A stretch of 64,000 bases of DNA from Sarocladium kiliense (GCA_030734395.1 JAUZTG010000029.1:4092001-4156000); one strand, 5' to 3'. Positions 20,547-31,928 are shown, counted from the stretch's first letter. The notes: generated by a model from the letters alone, not told the origin. A program made the numbers and translations.

Positions 20547-22046
20547 TCACAGCTCATCACGCTCCTTCTCCTCGACTACTTCCTCTTCGAGCTTCTCGAC
20601 AATCACTTCAGGTGTCTCAGTCTCGATCTCAGCCTCAGTGCCGGTGCCATGGACGGGCTCCACAGTCTCGCTCTCTGCTGCCTCCTTCGCCGGCTCGGCC
20701 GCCTCTTCTTGGACAATTCCAGCAGGAAGCTTCTTCTTCTCGCCATCACCCATACGAATGGCATCGACCCAGGCCTCGACGCTCTCAGCGCTGAAATCAC
20801 CGGCATACTGGCGCCACCACGAACGACGAGCGTTAATGGCGATGATCTCCACGTCGTCCTTAAGTCCGAGGCTGGAGCGCAGGGTAGCACCTCCCTCGAT
20901 GTTGCTAGGAAGGGAAAAGAAGGGGAACATGTGACGCTTTCCGTGGATGTACTTGGTGCTTAGCTGGGAGAGAGAGTCCACGGCCTTGGTTCCAACCTCT
21001 GACTCCTCAGCTGGCACTAGGGCAAGGATGCAGGTATGAGAGCTACGTTGGAGACACTCCTTACCAAGCATCGCATCATCCAAAATACTGGCGATCGAAA
21101 TAATACTTGGAGCAGCGCTGGCCGGAGTCTCCTCGGCAGTTGATGCTTCAGGTGCCTCCTCAGGCTCAGCAGCAGGCTTCTTAGGTTCCTCCTCCTTGGC
21201 TGCCTTTGACTTGCTCTTCTTCTTCTTCGCGGGTGCTGGGTCCGGGTTCGGCTCACCAGCCTGCTTGAGAAACTCGACCATGTCCTTCTTATTCAGCTCA
21301 CCCTCATAGATGATAGGGTCCTTGCCCGGGCCAGGAATCAACATGAAGGTTGGGAAGTTCGTAATTCCAAATTTCTCCACAGATGCAGTCTCCTTGTTGC
21401 GAATTTGTCCAACCGTGATGACGTCGAGGTATGCAATCGCGATGCTCCTGAGAAGAGCGCTTGTCGTGCCCTTGTCTGTGAAAAGTACCGCCTTGGGCTT
21501 GTCTCCCTCGAGGAACTTGTCGAGGTCCTTGTCCGCAACACGTGTAACGTGGTTGTTAACCTTGTTCAGCACATCTTCGATGATACCAGTAGCAGTTCGT
21601 GGGCCATTGTAATCCTCGACGATGGGACTACCACCCGGCTTCTTCGCAGGACGGACTGTCTTGAGGGTAGGGAAACCCTGAATTCCCATGCTACCACAGA
21701 ATTGCTTGTTTTCTTCATCGTCACAGTTGATGGCAGCAACCTTGCCATAGCCCTCGAGCTTCTTGGCGGCTTTCTCGTAGGCAGGCTTGAGGTTCTGACA
21801 GTGACCGCACCACGGTGCATAGAACTCAATGATCTGAGATTAAGTCAGTAAGTGCAAGTTCATTAAGAAGTGGTCTGTGATGGTGAGACATACAGATGTG
21901 TAGTTGGAGTCAGCGATGAGTCTCTGGTAAGACTTACCATCGACCTGGAGCACAGGTGAGCTCTTTGGATAGAGTCCACCTGCCTGAGCCGATGGCAGTG
22001 CAGCGAGCGCCGCAGTGATGGCTGCAAGAAGAGCAGGTTGGTGCAT
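20547..22046 (-). CDS. ER protein disulfide isomerase (Mpd1/P5-like) with C-terminal RDEL
   Basis: Two exons (22046-21894, 21833-20547; intron 21834-21893) encode 479 residues. Residues 1-22 form a signal peptide ending in SAQA. The first thioredoxin domain carries the active site WCGHC (C60, C63). A second thioredoxin-like domain follows without CxxC. A long Lys/Glu/Ala-rich linker (about 260-315) leads to a C-terminal domain and an acidic tail ending in RDEL, an ER-retrieval signal. The family catalyses disulfide formation and isomerisation of secretory proteins. A CAGCGTG element sits in its promoter (22261-22267), suggesting unfolded-protein-response control. Confidence 0.9.
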
Positions 22047-22582
22047 CGCGGTAAGCTGCCTTTGATGAGCTTGGTGTGTGCAATGGAGTAGAGCGAGCTT
22101 CAGAAAACGAGTTGTGAAGATGTGAGTAACCGTCCACAGAGCAGCTCAAGACCATTCAACTCATCAGCAATCGCAGAAAGAAAGGAAAAGGTGTCCAGAC
22201 AGATTGGCTGTTTGACAAGGTTATGTTTATATGACGAAAGGGTTGCATTTGGCTAAAGGCCACGCTGGAAGTTGGAGGCTCCGTGTTCCGTGAACGAGGC
22301 GCCGAAATGGAAGTGTGGCCCACCACAGTAGCGACCGTCTACAGGGGATTCGGTGTGTGGCTGCGCTGCTGTGGCGCGAGCTGGGGCGGGGCTGGAAGAA
22401 TGGGGGGGTTGCCTGTCGCATCTGCACGGGGCGGTGGGTGACAAGATGGTGGGGGAAGCCGGTTACCAGCTGCTCCAAGTTCCAACGTCACCAGACACTG
22501 GTTGTGATCTTTCTCTCCTTATCTACCATCAACTCTGGCACAGAGCCTCCCGCCACAACAGCCTCGCAGATAAGAGACAGCC
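22047..22582. promoter_or_regulatory. Divergent promoter, PDI / VTA1
   Basis: This 536-bp shared upstream region holds the UPRE-like element at 22261-22267. No other gene is seen. Confidence 0.45.
22261..22267 (-). promoter_or_regulatory. UPRE-like element CAGCGTG upstream of PDI
   Basis: The minus strand reads CAGCGTG, the core of the yeast/fungal unfolded-protein response element bound by Hac1, 215 bp upstream of the PDI start codon. A 7-mer can occur by chance, but the target gene type fits. Confidence 0.4.
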
Positions 22583-23868
22583 ATGGCTGAGCCTCTTCCT
22601 CCCTCCCTGGCTATCCCAGAGGTTAGCCGCTTCGTCAAGCGTGCGAACCAACTCCGGACTATCAAGCCTGCCCTCGCATACTGGTGTATGTTTTCTGCGC
22701 GATCCTGATCATCTGGAGTCGCTTGATCTTTCTGAGCAGCGTGACTGATTTTGATACAGGTGAATATCACGCCGTCAACCAAATAGTCGCAAAGGGCCTC
22801 CACAACGGCGACGATGCCGCCTTTAACTTCACAAAGACCCTCATCGACCGCCTCGAAGCCACCAAGACAGAACGTGCCACAGATGACGCTATCGTCGATA
22901 ACACAGCTGGTCAGGCATACGTCGAGCAGTTTGCAAACGAGACCTTCGATCGTGCAGAGCGCACACTCCGCGCCAACAAAGTCACCCGACAGACAGCCGA
23001 CACCTTCGATGCTGCGGCCACCTTCTTCGACCTCGGCAGCGAGTGGGCTCCACTGGACGCAGAGACGTTGCAGAAGATCAAGTTTGCGAAGTGGAATGCT
23101 GCGAGGATCTTGAAGGCAATCAAGGAGGGCAAGGATCCGAATGAGTCCAATCCGAAGATCGAGGAGCCGGAGCCGGACGTTGTAGACGGGAGTTTGGACC
23201 CTGAAGATCCCGAAGTGAAGGAGCTGGCAGCACTTGCAGCACGAAGTGCGACTGTTGAGGATGCGCCAGAAGCGGGAGAACAGCCCTCCGGATCTGCGCC
23301 TTCGCATGAGCAATTCCAGCCCTCGCCGCAAGCCCCTTCGCAAGAGGATTACTTCCCACCGGCGCCATCGAATATCCCGGAGACATTTGCGCCTTCGCCT
23401 CTTAGCCAAAGTCCAGCACAACCCATGTCGGGCATACCCCCTCCACCAGATCCGACTTCATCTCTCTCCGCTACAACACCACATGTCCCCTCCCAGCCGT
23501 CACCTCAGGTTCCCACCCAGAGTATCCCCCAGCTCACCCCACAAGTCCCGTCTCCCAGCACCGACCCCTCAGCACCACCATCGTGGACAACTACACCCAA
23601 CGTCCCGATGCACCACCAACCCCAGCAGCCTCCTTACGTTCCTCAGCCTTCTGCACCAGCGTGGTCTCCTCCGGTGGCTCAGCCTGCGCCTCCGCCGGTG
23701 CAGCATCGGCCACCTCCTCCAGCTGCAACATACTCGATATCAAGTCATAAGGACCTGGATAAGGCGCAGAAGCATGCTAAGTGGGCGATTTCGGCTTTGA
23801 ATTTTGATGACGTGCCGACGGCTGTTCAAGAATTGCGCAATGCGTTGGCTTGTTTGGGTGCGCAGTGA
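22583..23868 (+). CDS. VTA1: VTA1, ESCRT-associated Vps4 activator
   Basis: Two exons (22583-22685, 22760-23868) give 403 residues. The N-terminal helical domain starts IPEVSRFVKRANQLRTIKPALAYWCEYHAVNQIV, and ATFFDLGSEWAPLDAETLQKIKFAKWNAARILKAIKEG closes the Vta1 MIT-like region. The middle is Pro/Ser/Gln-rich and disordered (about 190-345). The C-terminal helices (DKAQKHAKWAISALNFDDVPTAVQELRNALACLG) form the Vps4-binding VSL domain. Vta1 activates the Vps4 ATPase that disassembles ESCRT-III at endosomes for multivesicular body sorting. Confidence 0.92.
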
Positions 23869-24249
23869 TGGCTGATCACAGAAACTTGGATCGAACGATA
23901 TGGCAAGAGGGGTGTATATAGATGGTTACAGTCTCTTTAATGTCTGTATTGGCGATCAGCTCCGTTACATACGATACGACTTTTCTGGTTGCAGTAGCCT
24001 TTCGCTGACGTGCCCTTGATCACAGGGGATGACGACGACCTAACGAATTCAGTGTCCAGTGTCACAGCGGCACATAAGTACGTTTTATTCTCATGTTCAT
24101 GATCGTCCCAAAGCTGAATCCAAGACTATGGATGAAGTAGTGCAACAGCGATGCCAGCCGACGTCGTTTCCATCGTAACAAAGCCCAAATCCCAAAACGC
24201 CCCTGTGTCCTAATGATGTTGCTCAAACGCCCAGCTCAAGATAAGTCTC
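23869..24249. other. Convergent intergenic region
   Basis: This is the 3' flank of VTA1 and of the F-box-like gene. I see no coding or structural signal. Confidence 0.45.
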
Positions 24250-25269
24250 CTAGGCCATGACCAAGAGACTGTTTGAGGAAGAAAATGAAGAAGGAGTGTG
24301 AGGTATAGGCTCCCAGATATTCGCCCGGACTGGCTTTACTTCCACGTCATCGTCCAGGGCATCCGTCCAGCCTCGCTCGGGTCCCCAGCTTACCATCAGC
24401 TTGGATTCCGTCACAATATCCATCAGTCCCTTCATCATCGCGCCTCGCTTCTTAACAGATGACCAAGCATCGAATTGGACAACTTTCAGCGACGGCAATC
24501 TACTGATGACCTGAGCCAACAGCTCACGGCTGAATGTCTCGTAAAATCCTTCCGCGCGAACCCAACCCTTGAATACGCCGTCACTAGGGTCGCATTCCAC
24601 AAAAACGTTAAGTTGCGTCACATTGACACAGTCGTTAAGCCCCAAAGTATCACTGACAACCCAGCTTCGTGGTGGCGAGCCCCATCCAGGGCCGAATCGG
24701 AGGTCGAGAGTCGAGAGACACTCTCGCTGGCGGGGTTTGAGCCGGAATAGAATCGGTTTCTTATGCTTTTGGCGGGCAGGGTGAACGGGGAAGATGCGGA
24801 AGCTATGTGTGCTGTAGAACAGATGAGAGGCCTCAGCATGAATTTGTTTGCACACGCGCATGAAGCCGAGAAGCTTATGATAGCGTTTGTAGTTGGTCGG
24901 GTCAAGGTCCAAGACATCGTCGACATCTGAGAAGTAGTATTCGTAGACCTTGATGCGTAGCTCACTCGGTAACTCGAGGAAAGGAAACGGTGGGGGAGCA
25001 GGCTGGCTGGTAACCTTACGCTTGAAGGGGATGAGTGGTACGTCGAGAGTCAAGGACGCGATAGGCAATTGCGCAACGTCGTCCACGAACTTGATCTCTC
25101 GGATGTCGAAGCCTATTGGCAGATCCTCCTTGTCCACCGGCACGGGCTGCTCGGCTTCGGAAGGAGCTGTCGGTGAGGCGGGATGGTCCGTCTTGGACGA
25201 GGAGACGATGCGTATTGCTCTGGGGCTCGTATGCGAGCCCCTACGAACTGGTCGTTTCGTCGCAGGCAT
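24250..25269 (-). CDS. F-box-like fungal protein, function unknown
   Basis: A single exon of 339 residues. A basic, Ser-rich N-terminus precedes PFLELPSELRIKVYEYYFSD, the LP-x-E-x-R-x-x-I/V-Y-x-Y form of the degenerate F-box that heads many expanded fungal protein families. KLLGFMRVCKQIHAEASHLFYSTHSFRIFP follows, the usual second half (LLxVCRQIHxEA). The C-terminal part (RECLSTLDLRFG, LLAQVISRLPSLKVVQFDAW) has the look of irregular leucine-rich segments. It may be a substrate adaptor, but the target is unknown and many such proteins have no assigned role. Confidence 0.75.
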   Translation of the reverse strand: MPATKRPVRRGSHTSPRAIRIVSSSKTDHPASPTAPSEAEQPVPVDKEDLPIGFDIREIKFVDDVAQLPIASLTLDVPLIPFKRKVTSQPAPPPFPFLELPSELRIKVYEYYFSDVDDVLDLDPTNYKRYHKLLGFMRVCKQIHAEASHLFYSTHSFRIFPVHPARQKHKKPILFRLKPRQRECLSTLDLRFGPGWGSPPRSWVVSDTLGLNDCVNVTQLNVFVECDPSDGVFKGWVRAEGFYETFSRELLAQVISRLPSLKVVQFDAWSSVKKRGAMMKGLMDIVTESKLMVSWGPERGWTDALDDDVEVKPVRANIWEPIPHTPSSFSSSNSLLVMA

Positions 25270-26130
25270 TGTTGTGTCAAGAGTAAGCCAGGTGGCGCAA
25301 GGTGACTGGTGGCGATATCGAGATTTCAGGCGGGGTGGCCCGGAGGCGATGTTCGCGACAAATCCGAAGAGAGAGTCGTTATCAAGTCAGAAGACAGCAA
25401 GGCGTCACAGAGGGTGGCTCCATGACGAAATCAAGAGGCTTCGACGGGAGACCACCCTCAGAACGCAGCAGACGCAGGGACCATGATGTGCTGAAGGTGA
25501 TCGTGAGGAGGGACAGTTGAAGAATGGAAACCAGGGAAGGGTACGCTCAGCGCGGTGGTCGTTCTTGCTGCAACGCAAATAAAGCAGCAGGTATGAGGTT
25601 GATGGAGATGTTGGCAGCTGAAGGAGGATGGTTGTCGTGTGTCTGTGTGAGTTCCGTGAGGGGTTATGCAGGTGCAGTTGTCAGTGCGGTTTAGCCGTTG
25701 TTGAATATTCCAGCATGCAACCGTCCTACCATGCATCAGTCAGTCATGAAGCAGATCCGGCGTCGGCTGCTACGGTTACAGGGTAGCGAAGGGCACGTGA
25801 GCCTGGAGACGTGACAGTCTACCAATCACATGCCTCAATGCGGGTCTCATCGTGACGACATCGGCAGGAGTGAAAGTCCGTCCTTCGATCGTGTAAACTC
25901 CGGCAGAACTAAGTCCCAGAGCTAGAGGTACCTACGCCTCGAATTTTCGTCGGGCTCAGGGATCGCATCGCGCGACGACAGAGTCGGCTCATCACCATCT
26001 CCCGTCTCCCAAATTTCTTCAACCTCTCGGGACTCAGCCATCCCGGCAATGTCACCTTGAATTCAACCGGACACAATATCTCAGACAGACACCGAAAGGC
26101 ATCGCCTAGTGTGTTAGCCGATCATTCGAG
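25270..26130. promoter_or_regulatory. Divergent promoter, F-box-like gene / TIM50
   Basis: An 861-bp shared upstream region. No gene is seen; short frames on both strands lack motifs. Confidence 0.4.
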
Positions 26131-27808
26131 ATGCTTTCCCGGATAGCTCAGGCCCCTCGCCTAGGCCTGGCTGCTGCCAGCCTGGCTCGGCCTACCGCAT
26201 CGCCACTTCTTCGCACTCGGGCAGCTACCAGCGTCTACGCTCCTTTCGTCAGAACTTATGCGAAGAAGGGCGGGCTCCCTCGTCAGTTCAGGGACCAATC
26301 GAAGAACTCATCCGACTCGACCCCAGCCGACTCTTCAGCCCAGAACTCCGCCACGAACCCTGCACAGGATGCCGCGAAGGACGCTGCAAAGTCGACACCA
26401 TCGCCGAAGGACAACGTCAATGCTTCCGAAGCGGAGAACGCACCTGATGCTCCTAAAGAGGGCGAACCGATCCCATTCCACAAGCTCCCCGATCTGACTC
26501 AGGGTATCCCCTCTACCTTTGAGCAGGAGATGAACAAGGAAGCCGGCAGGTCACAGTCGGCTCTCGAGGCTGTTGAACAGGAGTCGTCCGAGCGTGAGAA
26601 GAGAGGAAGATACGAATATGTCTCAACAAGTGACCGCAACCGACAATGGTGGGCACGGTTCTTCGGTCTCGCTACCATTGGAGGTTTCGTCTTCGGTGTC
26701 GCTTACCTTGGCCGCAACTGGGACACTCAGATCGAGGCAGAGCGTCATCCCGATATTCCCGACGGTTGGAACCCGGTTCTTTGGTGGCAGCGGGCTCGTG
26801 CTCGTATGAGCGACTCTGTTTCCTATTACCAAGAGCCGGCATTCGATAAGCTGCTTCCCGATCCCGACCCGAGCTTCGAGCGTCCTTACACACTGTGCCT
26901 GAGCCTTGATGACTTGCTTGTTCACAGCGAATGGTCTCGTGAGCATGGTTGGAGGGTTGCCAAGCGCCCTGGTGTCGATTACTTTATCCGATACCTGAGC
27001 CAGTACTATGAGCTGGTTCTCTTCACCACCGTCCCCTTCGCCATGGGCGAGCCTGTCGTTCGCAAGCTTGACCCTTTCCGCTTCATCATGTGGCCTCTTT
27101 ACCGTGAGGCTACGAAGTATGAGGACGGTGAGATCGTTAAGGTAAGCCCCCGTTCAAGTCCAGAGTGGGACTGAGCTGTACTGACTCACGCAGGATCTTT
27201 CCTACCTCAACCGCGATCTCTCTAAGGTCATTATCATCGACACCGATAAGAGCCATGTTCGAAAGCAACCCGAGAACGCCATCATTCTGAAGCCATGGAA
27301 GGGCGACCCGAACGACAAGGACCTCGTTGGTCTGATCCCATTCCTCGAATACATCCACACCATGCAGTACGCCGATGTCCGCAAGGTGCTGAAGTCATTC
27401 GAGGGCCAGCACATCCCAACGGAGTTTGCGCGCCGCGAAGCGATTGCCCGTAAGGAGTTCAACGCCAAGCTCGAACAACAAAAGTCAAAGCACAAGAAGC
27501 CTTCTGGCCTCGCTGCTCTCGGCAGCGCCTTCGGGTTAAAGAGCAGCAACATGAGCATGACCATGGCACCCGAGGGCGAGCAGAATCCCACTGAGGCTTT
27601 CGCACAGGGCAAGATGCTTCAGGATATCGCTCGTGAGCGTGGCCAGCGCAACTACGAGCTTCTGGAGAAGGAGATTAGGGAGAACGGCGAGAAGTGGCTC
27701 AAGGAGGAGGCCGCAATGATGGAGAAGGCGCAGCAGGAGGCCATGAACAGCATGTTCAAGGGCGGCCTCTTCGGCATGAGCGGCGGCGGTGAGGAGAAGA
27801 AGAACTAA
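26131..27808 (+). CDS. TIM50: TIM50, mitochondrial TIM23-complex receptor subunit
   Basis: Two exons (26131-27141, 27194-27808) give 541 residues. An Arg-rich presequence of about 43 residues precedes a disordered Ala/Ser/Lys stretch. One TM segment follows (WWARFFGLATIGGFVFGVAYL, about 173-193). The FCP1/NIF-type domain begins YTLCLSLDDLLVHSEW. The phosphatase motif D-x-D-x-T/V is degraded (S258-x-D260-D), as expected for Tim50, which is not a phosphatase. SKVIIIDTDKSHVRKQPENAIILKPW follows after the intron. Tim50 receives presequence proteins from TOM and gates Tim23. The long charged C-terminal tail is typical of filamentous fungi. Confidence 0.93.
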
Positions 27809-28326
27809 TCATCCCCGGATGTTAATTGGGCATCAGTTGGTGACACCATCGAATACCAACTGATCGGCTCATCGATGGATCTCCACTTGACATAATCACC
27901 TGCCCCAAATCCTTTACTATCTTCTTTTTCCTTATTTCTTCAACATCAAAACAATCGGAAGGTGGGTGTAAGAGGGCCGGCTCTTTGTCCTATGGAGACG
28001 GGGATTGCATATAGACTTTTATTGGCGGTCAGCGGCATCTTGGAACCTGGCAAAGTTGGCTTCGGCGATTTTTGTACAAAAATGCATGGTGACGAGGAGG
28101 AAAGGCGGGCCCGCTGCTGGGTGAAGTGAAAAGATTGGCAGTGAGCCGCGTTGTATTATAGCTTGTATGATCTAAAGACAATGCATGAGATGCAGATTAC
28201 AAGCGTTCCTCGTCCCCTTGACTCCATTCAAGTATTAGCCATGTCAAGACCACCCCATCAAAGGCTTTCTCTGAGAAGCCTATCACCCCTTGGTTCCATT
28301 CTATTCTACCGTCTGCGTGGACGCAT
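27809..28326. other. Convergent intergenic region
   Basis: This is the 3' flank of TIM50 and of the duplicated-module secreted protein gene. No gene is seen. Confidence 0.45.
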
Positions 28327-29014
28327 TCAGAAGAGTCGCTGTGTTGGCTGCGGACAAGCTTCACAGTTGGGAATCGTAACACACTGAGCATACCTCAGGT
28401 TTTCACGTCAACAAAGAAGCGAAAGTTTTTGGTTCTTAAGCTTCATATGCACTCACTCCCAGCTATCTTTATCCTCGATCCACGAGCAATCGCATTCTGG
28501 TGGACACGCCCTCGTCGGTGTCGGCAACGTAGGTGTAGTTGCGTTTGAGCTATGTGTCGATGGCGGCCAGGCTGTGACCTCCAAAGTGGTGTGCATTGGT
28601 GTCGTTCGTCCCGTCTCGAGGCTAGTAGGAGAGTTCTTTGTGCTGATGGTGACCAGAGTTGTTGGGCTTGGTTGATTCGGAGGCCAAGGTGTGACCCAGC
28701 AGTGTTCACAGGCCCAATTCGTTACGCAACGAAAGTATCTTATGAGCTCTGGTCAGCTGAATGGGACATGTGATTGTGGCAAGGTTGAAGCCTTCTCACT
28801 CGTCGCTGTTCTTGTCCTTGATGTGACTACAGTCACATTCTCGACCTGGAGCGCACATGTCGGTGGACAAGGATGACGATACTGGAGGAGCTGCGTTCAA
28901 GGTTGTCTTTGGGCTGCTTTGTAGATCGTGTCCTAGAGCATTGGACCAATGTACGTCGTTGCAAGCGGCCATGCCGATCAGCCCAGTAAGGAGCAGATAA
29001 GTAAACGAAGTCAT
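28327..29014 (-). CDS. Small secreted protein with two six-cysteine modules
   Basis: Three exons (29014-28800, 28738-28457, 28393-28327) give 187 residues. A signal peptide (MTSFTYLLLTGLIGMAA) is followed by module 1 with Cys 54, 60, 62, 76, 82 and 85, a Ser/Thr/Pro-rich linker (about 86-148), and module 2 with Cys 150, 154, 156, 170, 176 and 179. Both modules share CDCS-x-I-x-DK-x-S-x-EY-x-x-CVT and C-E-x-C, and identical spacing after the second Cys (1, 13, 5, 2). Each module is interrupted by a phase-2 intron in the Glu codon before Tyr (28739-28799 and 28394-28456), so the exon structure was duplicated too. No known family is recognised. It is probably extracellular; an effector or wall role is only a guess. 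A TATA box lies 79 bp upstream. Confidence 0.75.
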
Positions 29015-29528
29015 AGTTCATAGAGCTCTTTGAGCGGTCGAAACTGACCCAGGTTTCAAGGCAAGAGAACGAAGGGAGGATTATAACCGTTCATTTATAT
29101 CCATCACTTGATATGTTTATGTTCTGCTTCAGTTCCAGGCCACCAAGTCGCCGCCTTGTACAATCAGTCTCAGTCTCCAGGTTCGACCTGTACATGCCGG
29201 CTCTCCGAAGGAAATGAGTGCGACAGCTTGTCCATTTTCAAACGGTATGAGCTTCTTACGGCCGTGTACACGAAGCCCTGTACGCCTCCGGAGGGAAAAC
29301 GCTGTGGTGCTATGCCCGGGGGGGGGGAACACCTATGTGCTACCGTAGACTTCCACTCTGCCTGCGCCATGTCAAGAACTTTGGACAACTTTTGGCGTTG
29401 TGTCACGGAAGACCGGCATAGCCGCAGTGTACAAAGACTGTGTCAAAGGCTGTGGGAAGCTGAGCCATTGTCAATCTCGTGATGACGTATCTCTTCATGT
29501 GTAGATACAATGATAATTATGCTCAGCT
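29015..29528. other. Promoter of the duplicated-module secreted protein
   Basis: This gene-free stretch lies between the secreted-protein gene and the 3' end of the Ted1-like gene. It has a TATA box at 29093-29099 and a G10 run at 29318-29327. Frames within it are not supported. Confidence 0.4.
29093..29099 (-). promoter_or_regulatory. TATA box of the secreted-protein gene
   Basis: The minus strand reads TATAAAT 79 bp upstream of the ATG at 29014. This fits a core promoter and supports the gene model. Confidence 0.5.
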
Positions 29529-31277
29529 TCAAGTGCTTTTTGATACAACCCTGTTTTGCTCCTTCCTCATTGTTCCATTCGGGCCCGGCCGAGCCTTGTT
29601 CCCAGTCGTACGTTTGATCGTATCTCGTACAACCCGCCAGCCCCGACACAGCATTGCATCAACCTTGAAACCAGCCGCTTCCAAGCCCATGATGATTCCG
29701 TAAAGCACAACGCCCAACAATGCAAGTAAATCCAGAATATGTGTGAGCCACCAGAAATGCTGCCTGCCAAGGGGACAGGTCGCATACTCGTACTGCCACT
29801 CCCAGGTGTCCTGGTCAAACCACATGCTCAATAGGCCAGCGTTGCCACCAAAATCCCCCATCATGCTGCGGACTGTGATCTCTCTTCGACCGGGCAAAAG
29901 TTCCATATTCGGGAAGCCCTTTGCTTTCGCATCCGCCCACCTGGTCGTTTCCCACTTCCGGTCCGCAGCTTTCTCACCGTGTGTATGATTGACGTAATGG
30001 TACGTGTCACAACCTTCGTGATCGTGACCGTTGAGAACTAGCCCCGGTCGACCAAGTCCCTTGCCAGCTGCACCACGGTCCTTGCTCACGCCGAAGATGC
30101 CTTCCAAGAAACCTTTACTTGCGTCGGCACTGAGGAGGTACTGCTCCCTGACACCACCGCCTTCTTCCTTTGTGTGGAAAGCAAAGAACGGTGCGTCGAC
30201 GCAGATGCCTGCAGGTTTGTACATTGGGATGTGAGTCAATATCAGCGTCATGTGGCCCTGGTATTCCACATCGGCAGATGTGTGAATTGCCGTATTGATG
30301 AAGTCATACGTTTGATCCTGCAACGGCCCAGACTTCGCTGGTGTGTCGAGATTCATGTCATTGATAACCAGAATTCGTATCTCGGGAGGTAGTCTGTGCG
30401 ATTCGGGATCGTTATCTCTTGTGGTTGCGTTGACTTCGGGATCGATAATTGGCAGCTCAAACCGGAGCTCGTAGTTGGCTTTGCCAAAGACACGCTCGAA
30501 TCGCTCAAGGCGCTCCTCAGTCAGATCTCCCGCGTAGCCAATGTCGTGATTCCCAGCCACATTCATGATTCGGCTCTTCCAGACTTCCTCACCCGGTCGC
30601 CCGTCGAGAAAGCCTGTCGGCTCGTATTCGTTCTTGGGCCAGATCGCGACTTCGTCCGGTACTCTCTCACCACCTTTGAAGGTTCTGTTCCAGTACCTCG
30701 CCCCACGTTTTTCGAATTCGTCATCATCAATCCACTGGCTACCGACAAGATCTCCGAGGACGGTAACATGTGATGGTTGCGTCCACCAACGGATCGTTCG
30801 ATAGATGTGCGCGAGGTAGAAATCATTGCCGAAGAGATCGAAGACTTTCCGCCATGACTCGAGCAGATGAGGTATGTCCTCGAAGTAAAGATCGATTGTA
30901 TCGTGCAGAATCATGCGTATACGGTCGGAAAACGAATGGTGCTGCTTCTTGAACGTGACTCGTTGGAAGATCTTCTTCAGATGAGGCAGCGTCCCGAGGT
31001 GCTTGATCGGTATGGATGTATCACCCTCGAGCTGGGGATCGCCAAGAGCAAGCAATCTGAACGGTGCATGCTTGCTGGGCAATCCCACGGTTTGTTCGTT
31101 TGTAGCGTAAGGCCAGTGCAGCCTTTTTGTCGCATCGAAGGCCTCACTAGTGTCCCCTGATGGCAAGGGGAACGCGCAGCCATTAAATAAGGGGTAAAGG
31201 TACAAATAAATTGTGCAGGCTACCGCCAGAGGCACCAGCAGGCGCAAGCCATGGCGGAAGAAAGCCGCGACGGACAT
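29529..31277 (-). CDS. Ted1/Cdc1-type membrane metallophosphoesterase
   Basis: A single exon of 582 residues from Met at 31277; an in-frame Met at 31400 would add 41. An N-terminal TM (LRLLVPLAVACTIYLYLYPLF) precedes a lumenal calcineurin-like phosphoesterase domain with metal motifs in order: LALGDPQLEGD, VTVLGDLVGSQW, VAGNHDIGYAGD, LILTHIPMYKP and LNGHDHEGCDTYHY. Two TM-like segments follow near the C-terminus (WWLTHILDLLALLGVVLYGIIMG). The Cdc1/Ted1/PGAP5 family removes ethanolamine phosphate from GPI glycans in the ER, which aids export of GPI proteins. The GDP-x-x-E-G motif and lumenal layout suit Ted1 better than Cdc1. Confidence 0.88.
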   Translation of the reverse strand: MSVAAFFRHGLRLLVPLAVACTIYLYLYPLFNGCAFPLPSGDTSEAFDATKRLHWPYATNEQTVGLPSKHAPFRLLALGDPQLEGDTSIPIKHLGTLPHLKKIFQRVTFKKQHHSFSDRIRMILHDTIDLYFEDIPHLLESWRKVFDLFGNDFYLAHIYRTIRWWTQPSHVTVLGDLVGSQWIDDDEFEKRGARYWNRTFKGGERVPDEVAIWPKNEYEPTGFLDGRPGEEVWKSRIMNVAGNHDIGYAGDLTEERLERFERVFGKANYELRFELPIIDPEVNATTRDNDPESHRLPPEIRILVINDMNLDTPAKSGPLQDQTYDFINTAIHTSADVEYQGHMTLILTHIPMYKPAGICVDAPFFAFHTKEEGGGVREQYLLSADASKGFLEGIFGVSKDRGAAGKGLGRPGLVLNGHDHEGCDTYHYVNHTHGEKAADRKWETTRWADAKAKGFPNMELLPGRREITVRSMMGDFGGNAGLLSMWFDQDTWEWQYEYATCPLGRQHFWWLTHILDLLALLGVVLYGIIMGLEAAGFKVDAMLCRGWRVVRDTIKRTTGNKARPGPNGTMRKEQNRVVSKST

Positions 31278-31928
31278 GTAGCAAACTGCATGTGCTCGGC
31301 ACAGAGGCAGCGTAGGCGAAAGAATCGTAATCGAAAGCTGGGTAATGATGTTGAAAGGAGCGACGAGACGCGGATCATTCGACATGGGACGCGATTCCAT
31401 TAAGGAGCATATGGTATTGGCTACCCTGTATCGACGCTCCCCTCTGCCTCTTCATGGAGGGAGAACTCGCGACCTGTCAGATTTCCTGATATAATGCCCT
31501 TTTCCTTCTATTGGGAGTAAAACCCGTTGGCTCTCGTCGGAAAATACGGGCCAAATTTCAATCATTATTCAAGCGTCGTTGTCATCGCGTTCTGCTGTGC
31601 TACCCTTGCCCTGTCTCTTTCACACAACTGGATCTGGAGGTGCTTGATGTAACTAAAATGCCACTAAGCAATATCTTCATTAGACCAACATGGAATTTGA
31701 GTTACGACAGCCCGAAGCCTCACATTGACCTTCCACCAGGATAGACATGGAAACTGCACGATCTTATGAAAGAAAGAAACCGGAGCCGAGCAAGGTATCT
31801 GAAAGACACAACAAACGTATCCCTGGCTTCTTCATAAGGTTTGGTCTCCACATAACCACCAAGACACCAAACGGAAACCTTGGAAGGCACTCTATTCATA
31901 CTGCCATGGATCTGTGATCGTGGTATCA
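31278..31928. other. Intergenic region upstream of the Ted1-like gene
   Basis: This holds the promoter and possible N-terminal extension (to 31400) of the Ted1-like gene, and the 3' flank of the small conserved gene. No other gene is seen. Confidence 0.4.

Noticed and set aside
22519..23421. 300-codon minus-strand frame
   Set aside because: Antisense to VTA1, whose sense frame is clearly conserved; the frame is Arg/Leu-rich shadow sequence.
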